DNA of 64,000 nucleotides from Anaerovorax odorimutans DSM 5092 (GTDB taxonomy: Bacteria; Bacillota; Clostridia; Peptostreptococcales; Anaerovoracaceae). This document shows, in pieces, positions 63,176 through 64,000 of this stretch. The stretch spans positions 1 through 64,000 of the forward strand of contig NZ_AUFC01000009.1 of the NCBI RefSeq assembly GCF_000426305.1, written 5' to 3'. Each line of letters opens with the position of its first letter. Positions within the stretch are counted from its first letter, which is position 1. The position numbers and the translations under genes are program-made. The notes below the pieces were generated by a model. That model was not told where the DNA came from, did not search any database, and saw nothing but the letters and a program-made list of their open reading frames with translations.

Positions 63176-63781
63176 TTAAAAGCCGAGAGTCTCTTTAATT
63201 AACACAACTTCCATTTCAATAAAACGCATCTTCTGATAATAGATCATTTGACCGCAGCAGATCCGATCTGGGCTTTTGCAGTCATAACAATGATCCTGCC
63301 TAATGGCACACGGTGTCTGAAACCCATGCCGAGCAGCATTGCGCGGCGCTGCCACATTCTGAGCACGCCATATAGCATCGTCCAAAGTTGAAACTACTTT
63401 GTTTGCTCCGACAATGAAATACACTTTTTCATGACCAAAGAGAGAACCAGCAACTCGGTTTCCTGTACCATCGATATTCACCATCTCTCCGGTTTCCGCC
63501 AAGGCATTTACAGAAGTAAAAAAAATATCAGTTGTAAGGCATTGTTTTGCGGTTGACCAAAAATCCATACCTGGAACACAATGAATAGGATCTATCACCT
63601 TATTGTGAGATGAAAGTACGTCATATAGCTTCATGGAACCCAGTGTTACAGAGTCTCCAAAGCCCACCGTCCTTCCATCTACTTTACAATCAATGTATAA
63701 CTTAGCCTCTTCTGCTGTTTCAAAGCAGGAAACCTCATAGCCCTTACTTTTTAGAGCATTAATGGCTTTCTTTAATTCCAT
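63176..63781 (-). CDS. LUD-domain protein (LutC/YkgG-like)
   Basis: A 201-residue protein with the LUD (DUF162) fold. It contains AINALKSKGYEVSCF, then VGFGDSVTLGSM, the DIFFTSVNALAETGEMVNIDGTGNRVAGSLFG core, and VGANKVVSTLDDAIWR. The C-terminus has a cysteine set (CAIRQDHCYDCKSPDRICC) that may bind iron-sulfur or zinc. LutC-type proteins take part in lactate oxidation with LutA and LutB, neither of which is visible here. ATG with GGAGGGAG upstream. Promoter at 63836-63865. Confidence 0.85.
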   Translation of the reverse strand: MELKKAINALKSKGYEVSCFETAEEAKLYIDCKVDGRTVGFGDSVTLGSMKLYDVLSSHNKVIDPIHCVPGMDFWSTAKQCLTTDIFFTSVNALAETGEMVNIDGTGNRVAGSLFGHEKVYFIVGANKVVSTLDDAIWRAQNVAAPRNAARHGFQTPCAIRQDHCYDCKSPDRICCGQMIYYQKMRFIEMEVVLIKETLGF

Positions 63782-63818
63782 GGTCTCTCCCTCCTGTAGT
63801 CCAACTGCGTATTATTGT

Positions 63819-63866
63819 TATAATCTATAACTTCAATTATACAACAAATTTCACTTTTTTTCCAAA
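63819..63866 (-). promoter_or_regulatory. Conserved promoter module, copy B
   Basis: On the minus strand: TTGGAA (63865-63860), 18 bases, TATAAT (63841-63836), 55 bases before the LUD-domain start. Forty-two of 48 bases match 53388-53435. Confidence 0.7.
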
Positions 63867-63915
63867 AAAAGTATATACATCAGCACTGATCCATTATCTG
63901 CTTTGCCTTGGCATT

Positions 63916-64000
63916 TCATCTATCTCTTTTCACCATCACCATATCCATAAACTCCTTTGCTGTCATCCGTACACAGCCTATATTCCCTCTACTAAACAAC
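63916..64000 (-). CDS. C-terminal end of a minus-strand gene, possibly L,D-transpeptidase
   Basis: The last 27 codons read SRGNIGCVRMTAKEFMDMV and then MVKRDR before a stop at 63916-63918. The string GxxGCVRM resembles the catalytic Cys region of YkuD L,D-transpeptidases (SHGCIRM), with an Ile in place of the usual His. The start lies beyond the window. With so little sequence the call is tentative. Confidence 0.35.
   Translation of the reverse strand, partial: LFSRGNIGCVRMTAKEFMDMVMVKRDR

Noticed and set aside
1-64000. CRISPR arrays, rRNA and tRNA genes
   Set aside because: No regularly spaced repeats, rRNA-like conserved blocks or cloverleaf sequences were seen while reading. A dedicated scan was not possible.

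Overview
The window looks like a chromosomal segment from a low-GC, Gram-positive, probably anaerobic Clostridia-type bacterium. Supporting signs are AT-rich intergenic DNA, strong AGGAGG ribosome binding sites, occasional GTG/TTG starts, lipobox lipoproteins, a class B sortase with a TPKTG-anchored adhesin, S-layer-homology (SLH) surface proteins, AgrA/LytTR signalling and lantibiotic immunity genes. I cannot name the species. I saw no rRNA, tRNA, CRISPR array, phage module or intact insertion sequence. Most genes lie on the minus strand, and many regulators sit next to surface or transport functions.

Layout. Positions 1-6893 (minus): sulfate-activation genes cysD and cysNC, a TSUP permease, a TIGR03032/DUF4915-type protein and, running off the left edge, a DUF4347 protein with tandem cadherin-like repeats. 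7190-9728 (plus): an AgrA/AgrC-like two-component pair behind a consensus promoter. 9901-12758: an unknown protein and a BlaI/BlaR1-type pair with a perfect 18-bp dyad over its promoter. 13023-19086 (minus): lantibiotic self-protection genes lanF-E-G-R-K, a dienelactone-hydrolase-like gene and a NisI-type lipoprotein, with no lantibiotic biosynthesis genes visible. 19087-23049: acetyltransferase, small ORFs, serine hydrolase, transposase remnants and an SLH remnant. 23050-31998 (minus): an OmpR-type two-component system, then a sugar-type ABC importer whose operon also encodes a membrane-fusion protein and a MacB-like permease.

32449-45251 (minus): class B sortase, a 1390-residue adhesin, and two paralogous pairs of a double-module hybrid kinase with a response regulator, one regulator carrying a BTAD output domain and the other LytTR. 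45798-51398: a 1866-residue lectin/GLUG/SLH protein. 51919-64000: mixed housekeeping and regulatory genes, including an FMN reductase, an LCM-type methyltransferase, a TipAS-type MerR regulator, a double-HTH MerR regulator with an ABC-2 exporter, an MBL hydrolase, an unknown 408-residue protein, a SLOG-type protein, an XRE repressor with an apparently non-AUG start, a LUD-domain protein and the tail of a possible L,D-transpeptidase.

The main theme is the cell envelope: its sensing, decoration and defence. The observations most worth following are the sulfate-activation/surface-protein island, the immunity-only lantibiotic locus, the hybrid importer/efflux operon, the double-module kinase whose HisKA histidine is a tyrosine, and a 48-bp promoter module shared by two unlinked genes.
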